64,000 bases of DNA from Choristoneura fumiferana (GCF_025370935.1 NC_133472.1:2176161-2240160); one strand, 5' to 3'. Shown: positions 9,331 through 21,167, counted from the first letter of the stretch. The notes: generated from the sequence alone by a model not told the origin. Made by a program: numbers and translations.

Positions 9331-10566
9331 GTAAGACAAAAACTTCTACTACTCATATTATCAGTTCAGTGATTGAAAAAGTAATTGAGAAGAATCCAAA
9401 CAACAATGAATTGTAAGTTATAGAAAATATCATCCACCTATGCAATTGTAAATGTATACTACTTGTTTTGAATTTAGTCACTGTCAACATCCTCGAGGTC
9501 AAAACAATATTGTTGTTTGTATGGTAATTTTAACAACTGTAAACAATTTTATTTTGAAGCTTTTGTTGAACTTGATGTTTGTAGCGGTTCAATCTTGCAA
9601 GTTAAATTTGACCTACTGCCATTGGTCAGATTGGCTTAAAACTCGGCATACTTGTTTAAATCTGGTGACGATACAATAATATAGCAGTGACATCCTGGTG
9701 GTTTGGCCAGGATCGTCTCCGAGGAGGGAACTCCTCAATAGTTAATGGCACAGACCCAAAACTTGGCATGATTGTTAATTTCAACGACAATTCGTTTATA
9801 TGATGGTAATCACCTGATGCTGCAGCCAAGGTCGCCTCCTCTTGAGGGAACTCCTCAATGGTTGATAGCACAGATACAAAACTTTACGTGTACAATCCAC
9901 ACACATGACTTGATGAGAGACTAAACTAAATTAGTATATAAGTAAATAGATGAAAATAAAAGAAAAATAATCATTTTTAAAATAAGCTTTTTTTATTTAT
10001 GGTCTAAAAAAATTAAAGTAAACATTAGGACCAAACCAATCAACTCAATACATTACATAATTTTTTTGTCCTCAGCCCGTCTGGACATAGACCACGAGAC
10101 TACCCATCGGGTCTCTCTCAGTGTCCACCAGTTCCTCTTCAGCATACACATAGAGCCTCAAGAAACGCCCGCCATCGTCCTCCGTCACGACGTGGATGCC
10201 TGCATCTGGCAGCCATACTCCAGGCTCATCAACTCTGACAGCTGCCTGCTCCTCCACCAAGGAACTCTGAATGCTTTCGGTTACGTGCAATCATCCAAAC
10301 AGAACAAGAAGTTCCTCACATGCCCACCCAACTTCTCCTATAGTGTTGTATCCGAGTCTTCTAGACATATATTCCTGTACCAGAACAAGGGTAACCTTGA
10401 ATGTCAGTTACGTAAACGTAGCGGTGGTATGGTCAGGAATATTAAGATAGGACAACAAAATGTGTTTAATGTGGAAAGATACGGTGAAGTGTTGGGTATA
10501 GATGCTACGAATGACTACTTGTTTGTTTTGACTGGGTCCACAATTGTGGCGATTGGGATTCAGTAA
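8091..10566 (+). CDS. NUDCD1: NudC domain-containing protein 1
   Basis: Two exons, 8091-9330 and 10076-10566, joined CTAG|GTAAGA to TTTTTTTGTCCTCAG|CCC with the split codon GCC; 576 aa plus stop, close to the usual family length of about 580. Residues roughly 270-352 form the CS (p23-like) domain, starting T-I-L-Y-T-W-L-Q-T-T-E-D-I and ending near T-K-S-E-S-M-L-W. The flanking regions are the family's beta-propeller-like halves. NUDCD1 proteins are NudC-type co-chaperone partners; a COPI/vesicle role is known in mammals and only inferred here. The start has a good context (CAACATGGC). If the intron is retained, the frame closes after 441 codons at 9414-9416, giving a possible short form. The gene is divergent from the OB-fold gene and convergent with ZNHIT6. 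Confidence 0.93.
9598..9860 (-). repeat. Dispersed repeat in NUDCD1 intron
   Basis: It carries GGCCAGGATCGTCTCCGAGG and a second, diverged half (GTCGCCTCCTCTTGAGGGAA), the same repeat as 897-1092 but inverted. It looks like two tandem partial copies. Confidence 0.5.
10076..10566 (+). CDS. NUDCD1: NUDCD1 exon 2
   Basis: Encodes the C-terminal 163 residues from A-R-L-D-I-D-H-E to S-T-I-V-A-I-G-I-Q and TAA. The acceptor is TTTTTTTGTCCTCAG. Confidence 0.92.
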
Positions 10567-10837
10567 GTCAACTCTAATTCTTTAGTTGGCATCCGCCATT
10601 TTATTGCGAGTAAGTGAAGAATAGTTTGCAGTTAATATTTCGGTCAGTCAACTTTTGAGTGTAGCTAGCTGCCATGGTAGTCTCCGGAGTTACTTATTGA
10701 AAGTAGGAATGAATGGGGTACATGTTCACAAAAGTTAGGAGTTGTGACAGTTTTAAGGCATTCATCATCCAGTCATTCTCATCTAAGCATGCTAGTAGTG
10801 TACATTGCACACATTTTTCTAATAATAATAATAATAA

Positions 10838-11100
10838 ATAATAAATATCACGGGACAATTCACACCAATTGACCTAGTCCCAAAGTAAGCTTAGCAAAGC
10901 TTGTGTTATGGGTACCTACTAAGCAACGGATAAATATAATTATATAGATATAGATACATACTTAAATACATATTAAACACCCAAGACCCGAGAACAAACA
11001 TTCGTGTTTTTCATACAAATATCTGCCCCGACACGGGAATCGAACCCGGGACCTCAAGCTTCGTAGTCAGGTTCTCTAACCACTAGGCCATCTGGTCGTC
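10838..11100 (-). mobile_element. tRNA-derived SINE
   Basis: On the minus strand it starts with a tRNA-like head at about 11100-11029 (box-A-like GTGGTTAGAGAACC; box B GGTTCGATTCCCG) and runs into a unique body and an AT-rich (TAATAATAA) tail next to 10819-10846. It resembles an Arg-like tRNA but has no closing acceptor stem and is followed by SINE body, so it is not a tRNA gene. Confidence 0.75.
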
Positions 11101-12020
11101 TAAGATAGTGTATCAATGATGTCTCCTGTGTATGGGACTTCAACCCGTTCCCACTTGTCGGGTGTCGGATCGGTTTCGTGTAGGATTTAAATCATTACCA
11201 GACATCGGATTTAAAGCGTTATTGCATATTTTGACACTTTTTCATCGACAGTGCTTATTTCAGTTGTTATACAACATAATTTAAGTATTAAACGTTTTTT
11301 TACAGTTATAGTTTTATTAAATGATATTGTAACGGATAACTCACGTCTTAAACCTAGTTTGGCTCGACATGTTTCGAGTTATAGTTTTCTTCTTTATACA
11401 GTTTTGTCTCGCTGTATTTGTTTTGTATCTATCTACGAAAACCTTATTTTTGTTGTAATAATGCAGCCGTAAAAAAAATACGCTCAAATAGAATCTTGGA
11501 TAAAAAATTAACCAGTCCAATTTACGACCGATGCCACCATGATTTTATGCAAGGTTTGTGAAAAGCTAATATCATTATCAAAAAAATATCAAATAAAATG
11601 TGAAAATGAACGTAAATTCTAATAATAAATGTTTTTTTGATTGTGCATACTTAGTGCATATTTCGCCCCTTTTTGAGTGCATATTTTGGCATTTAGATAG
11701 TGCATATAATCCACGATGTAATCGGATGTCTAGTCGGTACCATAGAGAATCGTGTTGGGCAAGTGTGAATAGCTTCATATAAAATGTTCTGCCACTGAAA
11801 CATCTGATTAAAATCCGGGCCCGACATCCGACAAGTGGGAACCAGCACTTACGGGACAGAATATACACTTAAAAGTTGATTGACCCGATTTAGATGTGAA
11901 ATACGTTGGGGTCCAACATCCACAAGCTGGTATTTTACCACTCCACGTTTTTTGATAATCGAACGCGAGACGGTCGCTTGCCAGTTTGCCTTAACGGAAT
12001 GCTGCGCGGACGCTTGCCAA
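11101..12020. other. Repeat-rich spacer 3' of NUDCD1
   Basis: It contains an inverted pair: GGGAACTTCAACCCGTTCCCACTTGTCGG near 11130-11160 and the complement CCGACAAGTGGGAACCAGCA near 11820-11845. These may be the ends of a ~700-bp foldback element. Short ORFs show no coding signal. Confidence 0.35.
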
Positions 12021-12437
12021 CCTAAGGCACTTGTCCCACCGCCGACGATGAGCGAGAGCGAGAAGCGAGTAGAGCGAGTAACTAGAAACGAGTGGGCGAG
12101 CAGCGAGAAGCGAGTGTAGTTTTGTCGCTCGGCTGTAAGCGAGTGTTCGCGTGCGACGGGCGATTACTCGCTCCACTCGACTCGCTCGTGCGGGGCGGCC
12201 GCCAAGCTGACATCGCTGAGCGAGTATCTATAGCTCAGCGAGTTTTATAGCTCTTATCGCTGCGACAAAAGATGTAAGAGCGAGTTCTCGCCGACAGTGT
12301 GAACAGCCAGCGATCAACTATTAATATATGTGTCTCTTTTACTCACACAAGATCTTATATCTTTTGTTCGTTTCTTGAGCGAGAAAACAGTCGATAGCCA
12401 ATCGTTTCTTCGCTGGCGCTGAGACAAGTGCCTCAGG
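12021..12437. mobile_element. MITE with CCTAAGGCACTTGTC termini (~417 bp)
   Basis: Terminal inverted repeats are CCTAAGGCACTTGTC and GACAAGTGCCTCAGG (one mismatch). The interior is rich in GAGCGAG/CTCGCTC and self-complementary. A second copy lies at 40427-40789 and is absent from the matching place in the other copy of the duplicated block, which demonstrates mobility. Confidence 0.75.
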
Positions 12438-12781
12438 GTGGTCACCACACTACATTCAGGTTGATCTAAATTATTCTAAATGAATGAAACAAGGAAAATT
12501 TGTAATATTGAATACCTTTACTTGGGCTGTCACATCACTGTATCGTTCCAATTCTATTGTAATGTAAGTGCAACGCAAATTGAAATAAAAAAAAATAGAA
12601 TATGCTTCTTTTATTGACTTAATTCAATCAAGGTTTTATTCATCCATCTTAAAGCTAGGCCGTATGGACAAAAGGCCTATTAAATGGAGAAATCAACTGC
12701 AGTAGATGTTAAAAAGAACTGCGTCTCAAAACTAGATCTGATAATGTAATTTAATAAATAAAAAAAATATGAAAGTATCTT

Positions 12782-12996
12782 ATCATACTAATATTATAAA
12801 CCGCGAAAGTTTGTATGGATGGATGTATATGTTACTCTTTCACGCAAAAACTACTAAACGCATTTGCATGAAATTTGGCATACATAGGCACCTGGGGCTA
12901 CTTTTTATCCCAAAATAATGTATGGTTCTTGTGGTATCAAAAAGTTTTAACTACATAATAATTCTGTGCGAGCAAAGTCGCGGGCAAAAGCTAGTT
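12782..12996 (+). mobile_element. Lepidopteran interspersed repeat (CTAATATTATAAA family)
   Basis: It starts CATACTAATATTATAAACCG and ends GCGGGCAAAAGCTAGT. A member in the opposite orientation lies at 13870-14095 and a related one at 56722-57395. The terminal CTAGT and lack of inverted repeats or duplications hint at a non-autonomous Helitron or a SINE; the class is inferred. Confidence 0.6.
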
Positions 12997-13244
12997 GTAA
13001 ATAAATGGTTTTGTTGCTTGGCTTAAACCATTTGTTGACGATTTTGTGGTAATAAAAAGGCAGTTGGTTTTTATACACTCGAAAAACAACCCTTTCATTC
13101 AGAACCTGACTAGGTTAAGATGTTACATTCTCTTTTATTTTTCTGCTTATAACAAGAATATTAAATACTACCATAGTATTAATTGTTTGACAAACACTTT
13201 CTTGGTTTACAATACGAAATTGAAGTATCTAATCTTTAACTAAT

Positions 13245-13480
13245 CTATTTTTCATCTCCACTCAATTCTATACTTTCTTCAGACGAATACCCAGTTGTGA
13301 ACAACAGATTTTTTGCTTTCTTCTTCTTATCTTCTTTTATCTCCTTTTCAATCTGCTTCTGTTTCTCTATGGCCACTTTCTCTGTCAGCAGGGGGCGTTT
13401 TCTTCTGTTCATTTGGTTGTTGTTGGCAATCACGGGTTCTTTTTCAGTATTTTTCGATTCTTCATATTCAAACTCTTCAT
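13245..13480 (-). CDS. ZNHIT6: ZNHIT6 exon 5 (terminal)
   Basis: Acceptor TTTAATTTACAG; acidic start D-E-E-F-E-Y-E-E, then Lys-rich E-D-K-K-K-K-A-K-N and an acidic end I-E-L-S-G-D-E-K and stop. Confidence 0.88.
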
Positions 13481-16400
13481 CTGTAAATTAAAATGCATAG
13501 GTAAGAAGCAAAGCTAAATAGACGGTTAACTGTAATTAAGATTGGTTTTTGGAATCTTTTTGTATTTTTTATTTCAATTCCAAATTTTTACTTTTACTTT
13601 TTTTTTGTTTTTGTTGACCAGCAGTGGTGTAGCGGTATAGCACGCGGTACGGAATACCGAGGACCTGGGTTCGAATCCCCAGTGCTGGAATTATTTTTCT
13701 GGTTTTTCTGTGCATCTATATTTCAGTTTGTATTTTCAACTGTAATTAGTTTTTTGACCAAATCTTTGGCTTTGATCTCAGTGATCAAAGTGGATTGATG
13801 GGAATTAAACATATAAACAGTGCTTAATAACTATACGCGTGTCGAACAGTTGGGCAGGTATATTTATTACTAGCTTTTACCCGCGGCTTCGCCCGCATGG
13901 AATTCGGTTATCTCGCGCTGTTCCCTCGGGAACTGTGCATTTTCCAGGATAAAAAGTAGCTTATGCCACTTTCTGGCCCATAAACTATCTCTATGCCAAA
14001 AATCACGACGATGCGCTCCGTTTCGACGTGAAAGACGGACAAACATACAAACACACACACACTTTCGCATTTATAATATTAGTAGTATGGATATATGTAT
14101 AAGCAAAGCAAGTGCAATCACACGCATTATGTATTTAACACGTTCACCGGCGGTACCCAATATATGGAATGTACTGGAATGACAGTATTTTTTTTTTGAC
14201 GGCTATAGCAGTACTCGAGCTTGTTATTACACGTTGTTTCGGCAGTAATGCAACAGTTCTTGTACCATAAGCCAAATATGTGGTCTACCACCTTACAGTT
14301 GATAATCGTTTGCACGTCATAAAACAATAATACCAATAGACGTCTGTCAACGTGAAAGTTCGACTTTAGCGACATATTCATTTTATAGGAACTTTTTTAA
14401 AAATGTATATACCACTTATTTGGCTGATGGGTACATCACATGACAGTAAAAAATTGCTATGTATCAAAGCATCTTACTGTCTTATATGCAATCTCGAATA
14501 AATACTGCATTAGCCGTACTGTCATATAACGGTTCGTATTTAACGGCTGCCCTTTACCGCCGGCTAACGTGTAATTTACATCCCCTTCAAATAGCCAATT
14601 CATGAGTGTGCAGACCACTGCAAGCCCCCACTGTGTCTAATTCGGCCCTCGATCATAAAAGTGTGAGACCACTTATGAAGAATGTAAAGTCGAGTTTACA
14701 CTCTTGCAAGAAAAGTTGTGCAAGTCACATTACATTGCTGCGCTTGATTGACCACAACAAACTCGTTGGGTTTACGGCCTCTCCATGTAATGCAACTTGC
14801 ACGATTTTCCTGGCAGGTCTAAACTCGGCTTAACATCCTACGTTTTAAAACAGGTTAGATATTTCAAATCAAATCTCACCTGGTGTGATGATATCAAAGT
14901 TGTATGCATGGTCCTTCAGCACCACAAAAACTATAGGGAACTCCACTATACATTTCCCAGAGAGGTTCTCAGCCAATGACTCACTCGGATCCAGCTCGAA
15001 GAACTTTTGGGCACAGCCCTTTACTTTTTCGGCTGGAAAATAAGTGTGATTATGTTTAACGGAGTTACCACACTTTTTCTCAGGCAAAGCAAGATTTTTT
15101 TTTTAAATAATGGGAAATATATATTTTTTTTAGTAAAACGTCTTATAATCAGTCAAAGTAGTATTTTTGTAATGAATCCCCAAAAACCGGATTAAGCCTT
15201 TTTGGGCTAAAAATCAGTATGTTCTACCAAAATCAGGTTAAAAAAAATATTTTTATTTCAAGCACTTTTTGGTAACTATAAAAAATCGACCTTCAAAAAT
15301 TCTGATACCCTACTCGATAGACTTGAATAAAAAACATTTTCGAAAACTTGCAATTTGGCGCCAAATATCAGCCATTTTGATTTTTCAAGAATTTCATGTA
15401 GTCAAGTGTAAAAATAAGTATTAATTCAAACCATTCAAAAATATGTTACTATGGCCTTATTGCGCCGGAATATGAGTCTGTAGTACATATTTTAGAAACT
15501 TTGAATAAGAACATATTTTTACACTTGACTGTACTCAGTGCCACTCGCGTCGTCAAGACGAATCCAATGACGTACCATTTATCGAAATCGGTTCAGCCGT
15601 TGAGTAGTTACGAGAGGACATAGGAATAGACATACATACGCGTCAAACACAACCCTCCTTCTTCGCAGTTGGGTAAAAAAAAAGTTTCAAATAAAACATT
15701 TATTCTGTGAATAGGCCGCAAATGGCTCTTTTACTTTTAAGTGTAATATGCAATAAAAAAAATGAATTGGGGATGTATAAAATCTACTAACCTCTTAGGA
15801 GAACTTTGACTCCACTAAATCCAACAGATTTATAATAAGTCAGCGCCTTCGAACCCTCAAATGGCTCCGCATCCAAACCCAAGTATTTGTCCAATAGTTC
15901 GGACATTCTCTTGGTCTCCAAGCACTTTTCATCCACAAACTTGATTACGTGAGGTTCAGCGTTGGGGAATATCCATTCTACACGCCAGCTAATGATGTTG
16001 GTTTTGTAATTGTATCTCGTGGTGTTTATGGAGTGGCGGGTGAAGTTTTGGGCTAGGAACTGAAGCGCTATGCCTCTGTCTCGAGCGGCCATTTTGAGTT
16101 TGAATAAATGCTGAAAAAAACAGAAATTTATATTATACCACGTCAATATGCTGCTGTGGCTTGTAATATGAGCAAATAATTAAAACATAGATCATACTCC
16201 TCAAACTGAACAACATTAGTTCAGCGACTTATAAAAATGATTAGTTTTTTTAATTTTTATTACGCTTAAGTTTATTCGAATAAGCAATGCAAAAGCAAAA
16301 TGCTTGATGTTTGTACCGTGACAGGCGACATCAGTTGTGTTCTAGGATAGCGTACATTGATAGCAGTATTTAATTTGTATGAAAAAGGGAAAATTCAAAG

Positions 16401-17714
16401 ACTCCGTAATTTTTAAGCCCCTGAACTAATGTTGTTTAGTTTGACTAGGACGATCTATGTTTTAATTTTTTGCTTGTATTACAGGCCACACCCGGTAGTT
16501 CAGCCATGTCACACAGGCAGCCTACTGAACGTATTGCCTAACAGTGTTCAGCAAACTTTTTCTGTTCAAGATACATCTAGGAAAACGAAAATTTAGGGAC
16601 AGGAAATTTAGTTTGTTTTTTGGGACTTTACAACTTCTTTTGTTGCTAAATATGAAAGGAAAAGATAACAAAGAAAAATAATAAAACTGAGCAAAGTGTG
16701 GCACTGTACTGGAGTAGCTCAACCCTTCTCGATCTTTGAAATGTGGCTGTGGTTGACAGAAAGAAGTGAATACAATTGTGACCCAAATTAATTCTGAGAA
16801 TGGACATGTGATTAAGATTTTTCAATGGTTTATCTTTTTTGGGATTATTGATTGGATAATAAAGGGTTTGGATGATCCAGGTTCTGCTCTAAATTATTTT
16901 TGTCTAATATTAATTTATTTGCCTTATATTTTAACAAAGCATAAGTACACCAAATGGGACTATGTCAGCCTCATGGATAGCCACGGAAAACCATATTGAT
17001 GGTTTAAAGGAGAAATTGACTTTGCAACATCTTTGTGAAAATTTTGAGATATAGCTCAAATAACAGAAAAATTTACTGATTCCGAACATGTATATAACTC
17101 ACTATCATAAAAAATTACTGAAAAATGCTGATTTGCCCAGAGACGGATTCTCATTCATTCTCATTCAACTTTTGTTTTTGCCAACCGGTTAAAAGCATGT
17201 CTAATGAATATAATTTACACATCCATACTTCTTAACCTCTTTTTTCTGGTCACATTCAAGGAAGAAATGAATAAGATCCTGAACATGAAGAAGTTTATAT
17301 ACTTACTATAGGCAAATCCTTATCGATCCTGGTAAACCTTTTCTTCTCGTCCCTTTTCACGCCATAGACGAAGCGTGCACATTCTTCCAACAGTCTGTAA
17401 TCACTCAACAGGTCCCGGTCTGTGAAATCCTTGACGCGAATAAACTTAGTTCGATCTCTGATGCCGTCACATTTCAACTCCATTTTATGGATCCTGACGC
17501 AGTTCAAGCAGCAAGTCTTCACTTCGCATTTAGGGCAAGTGTATAATGCTTCGTTTGCAGCGCAAACTTCGCAAGGACCGAGTCTAGAAACATTAAAAGA
17601 ACGTGTCATTATTTTGAGCAATGTTTTAATGGAGGTAAGATAGTATTAGTAGTTTATTTACCTAGGGACGGGCCCTGTGGTCTCTGGTTCGCTGTCTGAT
17701 GAAGCAGATGACAT
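13245..17714 (-). CDS. ZNHIT6: Box C/D snoRNA protein 1 / HIT zinc-finger protein 6
   Basis: Five exons on the minus strand: 17714-17662, 17583-17307, 16110-15792, 15032-14880 and 13480-13245. All are GT-AG with compatible phases and give 345 aa. Residues 22-56 are a zf-HIT finger: C-E-V-C, C-P-K-C, C-C-L-N-C, H, C. The middle (exons 3-4) is the conserved BCD1 C-terminal domain ending F-D-I-I-T-P-G. The tail is Lys-rich then acidic. The family is a nuclear assembly factor for box C/D snoRNPs, acting with NOP58/SNU13 and the R2TP machinery (established for yeast Bcd1 and human ZNHIT6). Length is near yeast Bcd1 and shorter than the human protein. Its start lies 146 bp from a possible plus-strand start, suggesting a shared promoter. 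Introns contain several MITEs and a SINE. Confidence 0.9.
13540..13740 (+). mobile_element. tRNA-derived SINE with conserved flank
   Basis: A tRNA-like head at 13618-13690 (GGTGTAGCGGTATAGCACGC; box B GGTTCGAATCCCC) sits between a 5' segment (GGAATCTTTTTGTATTTTTT) and a 3' tail (GGTTTTTCTGTGCATCTATA). Relatives are at 29283-29406 (minus) and 56038-56440 (plus). It lies in a ZNHIT6 intron. Confidence 0.7.
13870..14095 (-). mobile_element. Lepidopteran interspersed repeat, reverse copy
   Basis: ACTAGCTTTTACCCGCGGCT at the left and TTTATAATATTAGTAGTATG at the right are the complements of the ends of 12782-12996. It lies in a ZNHIT6 intron. Confidence 0.6.
14272..14430. repeat. Dispersed repeat shared with 63660-63830
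   Basis: Matches the window's right end over about 160 bases, for example GAAAGTTCGACTTTAGCGA and CATAAAACAATAA, including the CACTTATTTGG-like end. Confidence 0.6.
14880..15032 (-). CDS. ZNHIT6: ZNHIT6 exon 4
   Basis: Acceptor TTATTTTCCAG; encodes E-K-V-K-G-C-A-Q-K-F-F to I-I-T-P. Donor CCAG|GTGAGA. Confidence 0.9.
15399..15533. mobile_element. MITE with TACAGTCAAGTG-type termini
   Basis: The right end ATTTTTACACTTGACTGTA is complementary to the left end TGTAGTCAAGTGTAAAAAT (one base altered at the left tip). It lies in a ZNHIT6 intron. Confidence 0.6.
15570..15678 (+). repeat. LINE-tail-like repeat (GGTTCAGCCGTTGAGTA)
   Basis: ATCGGTTCAGCCGTTGAGTA followed by ACGAGAGGACATA and CGCGTCAAACA. 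A second copy is at 23903-24007. This is a very common type of lepidopteran repeat fragment; assignment to a LINE 3' end is inferred. Confidence 0.5.
15792..16110 (-). CDS. ZNHIT6: ZNHIT6 exon 3
   Basis: Acceptor TTTTTTTCAG; begins H-L-F-K-L-K-M-A-A-R-D-R-G-I and ends G-V-K-V-L-L-R plus one base. Donor AAGAG|GTTAGT. Confidence 0.9.
16111..17306 (-). other. ZNHIT6 intron 2, remnant of a mobile-element ORF possible
   Basis: Mostly AT-rich. An open stretch at 16766-16999 (77 codons, with hydrophobic F-Q-W-F-I-F-F-G) and adjacent TGGCTGTGGTTGACAG hint at a decayed transposase, but I cannot name a family. Confidence 0.25.
17307..17583 (-). CDS. ZNHIT6: ZNHIT6 exon 2 (HIT zinc finger)
   Basis: Carries all zinc ligands of the finger. 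The acceptor is AATGTTTCTAG and the donor CCTATA|GTAAGT is strong. It ends in phase 0 after K-D-L-P-I. Confidence 0.92.
17662..17714 (-). CDS. ZNHIT6: ZNHIT6 exon 1
   Basis: ATG at 17714; encodes M-S-S-A-S-S-D-S-E-P-E-T-T-G-P-V-P and two bases (AG) of an Arg codon. The donor is CCCTAG|GTAAAT. Confidence 0.85.
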
Positions 17715-17860
17715 TATGGAGAACCTTTAAATGTGTCGTATTAAGCAGTTGTTCTAATAATGCTCTGAACTGAAAGTAAATTCACGTGGTTATAACCGTT
17801 TGTGAAATGAAAACAAATTAGTGTCATCTTGACAGTTTCGTTTTTTCACAAACTATTGAA
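17715..17860. promoter_or_regulatory. Possible bidirectional promoter
   Basis: 146 bases between the ZNHIT6 start and a plus-strand ATGGATTCTTGG|GTATGTTAG that looks like a tiny first coding exon. Compact divergent spacing fits a shared promoter; the plus-strand exon is unproven. Confidence 0.35.
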
Positions 17861-17872
17861 ATGGATTCTTGG
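17861..17872 (+). CDS. Possible first coding exon (M-D-S-W)
   Basis: ATG GAT TCT TGG directly followed by a good donor GTATGT. I cannot find the next exon. Its phase (0) does not join directly to the terminal exon at 21168 (which needs one preceding base), so at least one further exon would be required if the two belong together. Confidence 0.25.
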
Positions 17873-18619
17873 GTATGTTAGTAAATGGTGCGTTTTTTTG
17901 GCCGGGATATAAGGCACTTGTGGTATTACACTATTATTTATTATATTAAATGTACTTTAAATTGTAAGTAATAAAATAATAATTCTACTGTAATCAGCCA
18001 ATAACTGCATTGTTTTTTTTACTGCATCGTAAATCCGCAAGTACTGGGCTGCAAACGAGCGAAAGACAGCATGTGGCCGCACCTTGAGCGTCTGCAACAC
18101 TGTTGTGCTATACGTTATTGCTTCGCTATTGTGATCGTCACGGATATGACCAATCAAAGCAGATGTTAAGTTATTGATCCTGCAAATACACCAATAAAAT
18201 GCCGTACCTGTAATGTTTAAATTATGTAAAACGCCTCTTGTAACTGTAACTACAAGTCACAGAGAAAAACAAAAGCTTGTAACAACACACACAGGCGGTT
18301 GTGCAGGCGAGCTATTCAAAAGCGCGCTCGCTATTTTTAGGGTTCCGGAGCCAAAATGGCAAAAACGGAACCCTTATAGTTTCGCCATGTCTGTCTGTCT
18401 GTATTGAGTTACCTACACGTGGAAAATTTCACGACATTAGATACATAATATATTATACAGGTGATTTAAGTATTTTGTACGTTTGCATCTGAATAAAGAG
18501 GCTTAGTTAATAAATAAAGAAATAAATTATTATACAGGTTGATCAATCCAAATGGGTCAGTATCAGTATGGAGAAATCAGAAACTGAGAGATAGCGAAAT
18601 CTTTTTTAGGAACCATGGC

Positions 18620-18895
18620 GTCAATTAAGGTTTAATAAAACTGTTTTTTTTTATAACAACCAATTCAAAGTTGGAAAACCCCCGACTTTGTCACTTCTAA
18701 GTTCAATATCTCAAAAACCGCTGGACCGATTTTGATGAAACATGTCTAAGAACCATCGCTAGAAACTCTGATTTCAAACAAAATAAAACCGCATTCAAAT
18801 CGGTCCACCCGTTTAAGAGCAACGGTGCCACAGACAGACAGACACAACATAGCGGTCGAACTTATAACACCCCTCTTTTTAAGTCGGGGGTTAGT
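18620..18895. repeat. Dispersed repeat with CCCCCGACTTT ends
   Basis: GTTGGAAAACCCCCGACTTT near the left and the complementary TTTTAAGTCGGGGGTTA at the right enclose phrases such as CTCAAAAACCGCTGGACCGA. A common class of lepidopteran repeat. A related fragment of the AGGGTTCCGGAGCC foldback lies just before it (18339-18410). Confidence 0.45.
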
Positions 18896-18899
18896 AAAA

Positions 18900-21167
18900 A
18901 CGTCATGTATCCGTTAATCGAACCTGGTCGAGTTTTAAGTTTAGTAAACGCATGCCATATATTGTTATTGTAGTTGATCCTGTGAGTATAAGAACTCAAT
19001 CTTACTACGAAATAACAGAAATACCACATTTTAAATATACTCAGCGTCACAAAAATTCACAAAATTAGGCCCACCCTTCATACAAAATTACCCACTAGGT
19101 ACTACATACATTTGAGGGCCAGATTTATTGCCGCTCAATATTTTGCAAAATGTCGTCTAATGACGAAGATGACGAGATGTGGTGGTTACTAATGTAGGTA
19201 AAGTTTGAAAATTTACGCTCGTTTTACACATTAAAACGCAACAAGATGTATTCAGCCCAAGTACCTAAACAAAAAGTTAATATTTCATATTTAAATTTTA
19301 AATTAATTGGCACGTCTGCTTAACGAATGTGTTCAAATTTTAAAAATTTAATGGATAAATCAATGTAAGATAAGCATATGTCCTACAATAGCAAAAATTC
19401 TTATAATCACAGCAAAAATTGTAATAATAAATATGACATGCGATTTAATATTTAAGGCAAAACGCACGTGACCGTTTTTTGTTTCAGCGGACTCTTGTTA
19501 TATTTTTTAAATAAAAAAATAAGTTTTTTAACATGCCAGTATTAACTTCTAATTTTAACATCCGACAAATTAGCCAGGGATCCTAGGTGGCCGGATGGCA
19601 TGATTCCCGGGCCTCGTTGTTCCAATTTCTATAAATGTCACAGCATAAATCAATAGTGCATTTTAAAGGATGCAAAATTGTGTCCTGGTTTGTAAATTAA
19701 ATCCCGCGCCTGCGCGTTTGGTTTCCCGCCCACAATCCACGTAACAGGTGGCTGTTGTAGATATCTAGATTTTTCGATTCAAATGCCGGTTGCCGTGCGG
19801 AGCTTACGTGTGTGTGTGTGAACGAGATTCGATTTTCAAAATTTTGATCATTTACGAAGGTTGTTTTAAAAGCACGTAAGTTGTCATGATTTAACTAATC
19901 TAGAGCTAGGTTACAGCATTATGCGAGTTGGACTTTAAAAGAAAGTTAGAAAGTTTTGGAAGTTCGGCGTGATAAATAGTAGTTCAACCAGGGACTAAAA
20001 ACAAGCCACAATGAATGCGAGGAAAAAAACAATATTTTGTTCAAAATTCGCGCCTAAAAATCCTTCATTCACAAACAATTCTGTTTAAGAGTTTCCAACG
20101 TAAATTAAAAAAAACATTAGGTACTTTAATCCCTAGAGAATAAAAAAGAGCTTTAGTCCGATATGCAGAGACTAGTAACATTTTAAGAGCATGAGAAGTG
20201 AAAAAGAAGAATAGAATTATTTATTGACAGGTTTCTTTCTGATTGTGCTTTTGTTGACTTTACTTGCATTGTCCGTCATAAACAAAAGTTGTTGTTCTTA
20301 ATATTTAATGTTTCCTTTATTATTATTGTTGTGTATTAGTAACGCAAAACTACACATAATGTATTAAACATCCGAATACTACAAAATATAGAAATTTTAA
20401 AACAGTAAAAAATATAGAAACTTGGGAGAATTTATAATTTTATTGAAGAGAAATTTAGTTATTTCATCATCATCAACCGTATTGTATTGACGTTTAATTT
20501 TTACGTCATTCGAAAATTGTTTTATTTATAAAATTTGGTTTGGCTGGCTGGAACATCGTGGAAAGCGAGTTTAAAAAAGGCATTAACAAAATAACATTTT
20601 CACTTATCATGCTCGTAAAGTTGGTATTTATGCTGGCGACATAAAATGACTTTTCATGATCTAGTGCATAAAGTAGTCTTTTTTAGGTGTCAACAGCCAC
20701 AAAAAAAGTTTCTATGTGTTTTTTTAATCATTTTTTATTCATATATACCTACTTAAGTAAACCTAAAAAGCAATGAAATCAATCAAAATATTTTTTCTAA
20801 ATCTTCTTTTATAAGAACCTTCTCCTGACAATAGCAAACACAACAAAAAAAGAATTTAATTAGCGAAATCGGTCCAGCCGTTCACGCGTGATGCCGTGAC
20901 GCAAGGGAAATAGGGATTCATTTTTTTAATTATATAAGAAGATATATAAATATAAAAAGTATTTAGTAAGTGAACAATTGTTTCCACTGTTGCTATTTCA
21001 TGTCCTCGCAATCGAAGTGAAGAACAGAGTGTAAAACTCGAGCAATTTCCCCCATTTTCCCCTCGACGTGTCTATCCAAGTGCAAAATTTTAAATTATCT
21101 TGGACGGTACGATACGAACTTCGATTTTCGAATTTCTAACGGTAACCTAAATGATGTTCTCTTTCAG
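18900..21167. other. AT-rich non-coding stretch
   Basis: A minus-orientation degenerate copy of the GTCGAGGGGAAAATGGG repeat (see 38533) lies at about 20590-21080, and a fragment of the CGAAGTTCGTATCG MITE at 21103-21133. A short ATGTCGTCTAATGACGAAGA reading frame at 19150 ends after 15 codons. No supported gene. Confidence 0.35.

Noticed and set aside
11029..11100. tRNA-Arg-like sequence on the minus strand
   Set aside because: Box A and B are present but there is no proper acceptor stem or terminator and a SINE body follows directly.
13618..13690. tRNA-like sequence
   Set aside because: The same head with the same tail recurs at 29283 and 56318, so it is a SINE head and not a tRNA gene.
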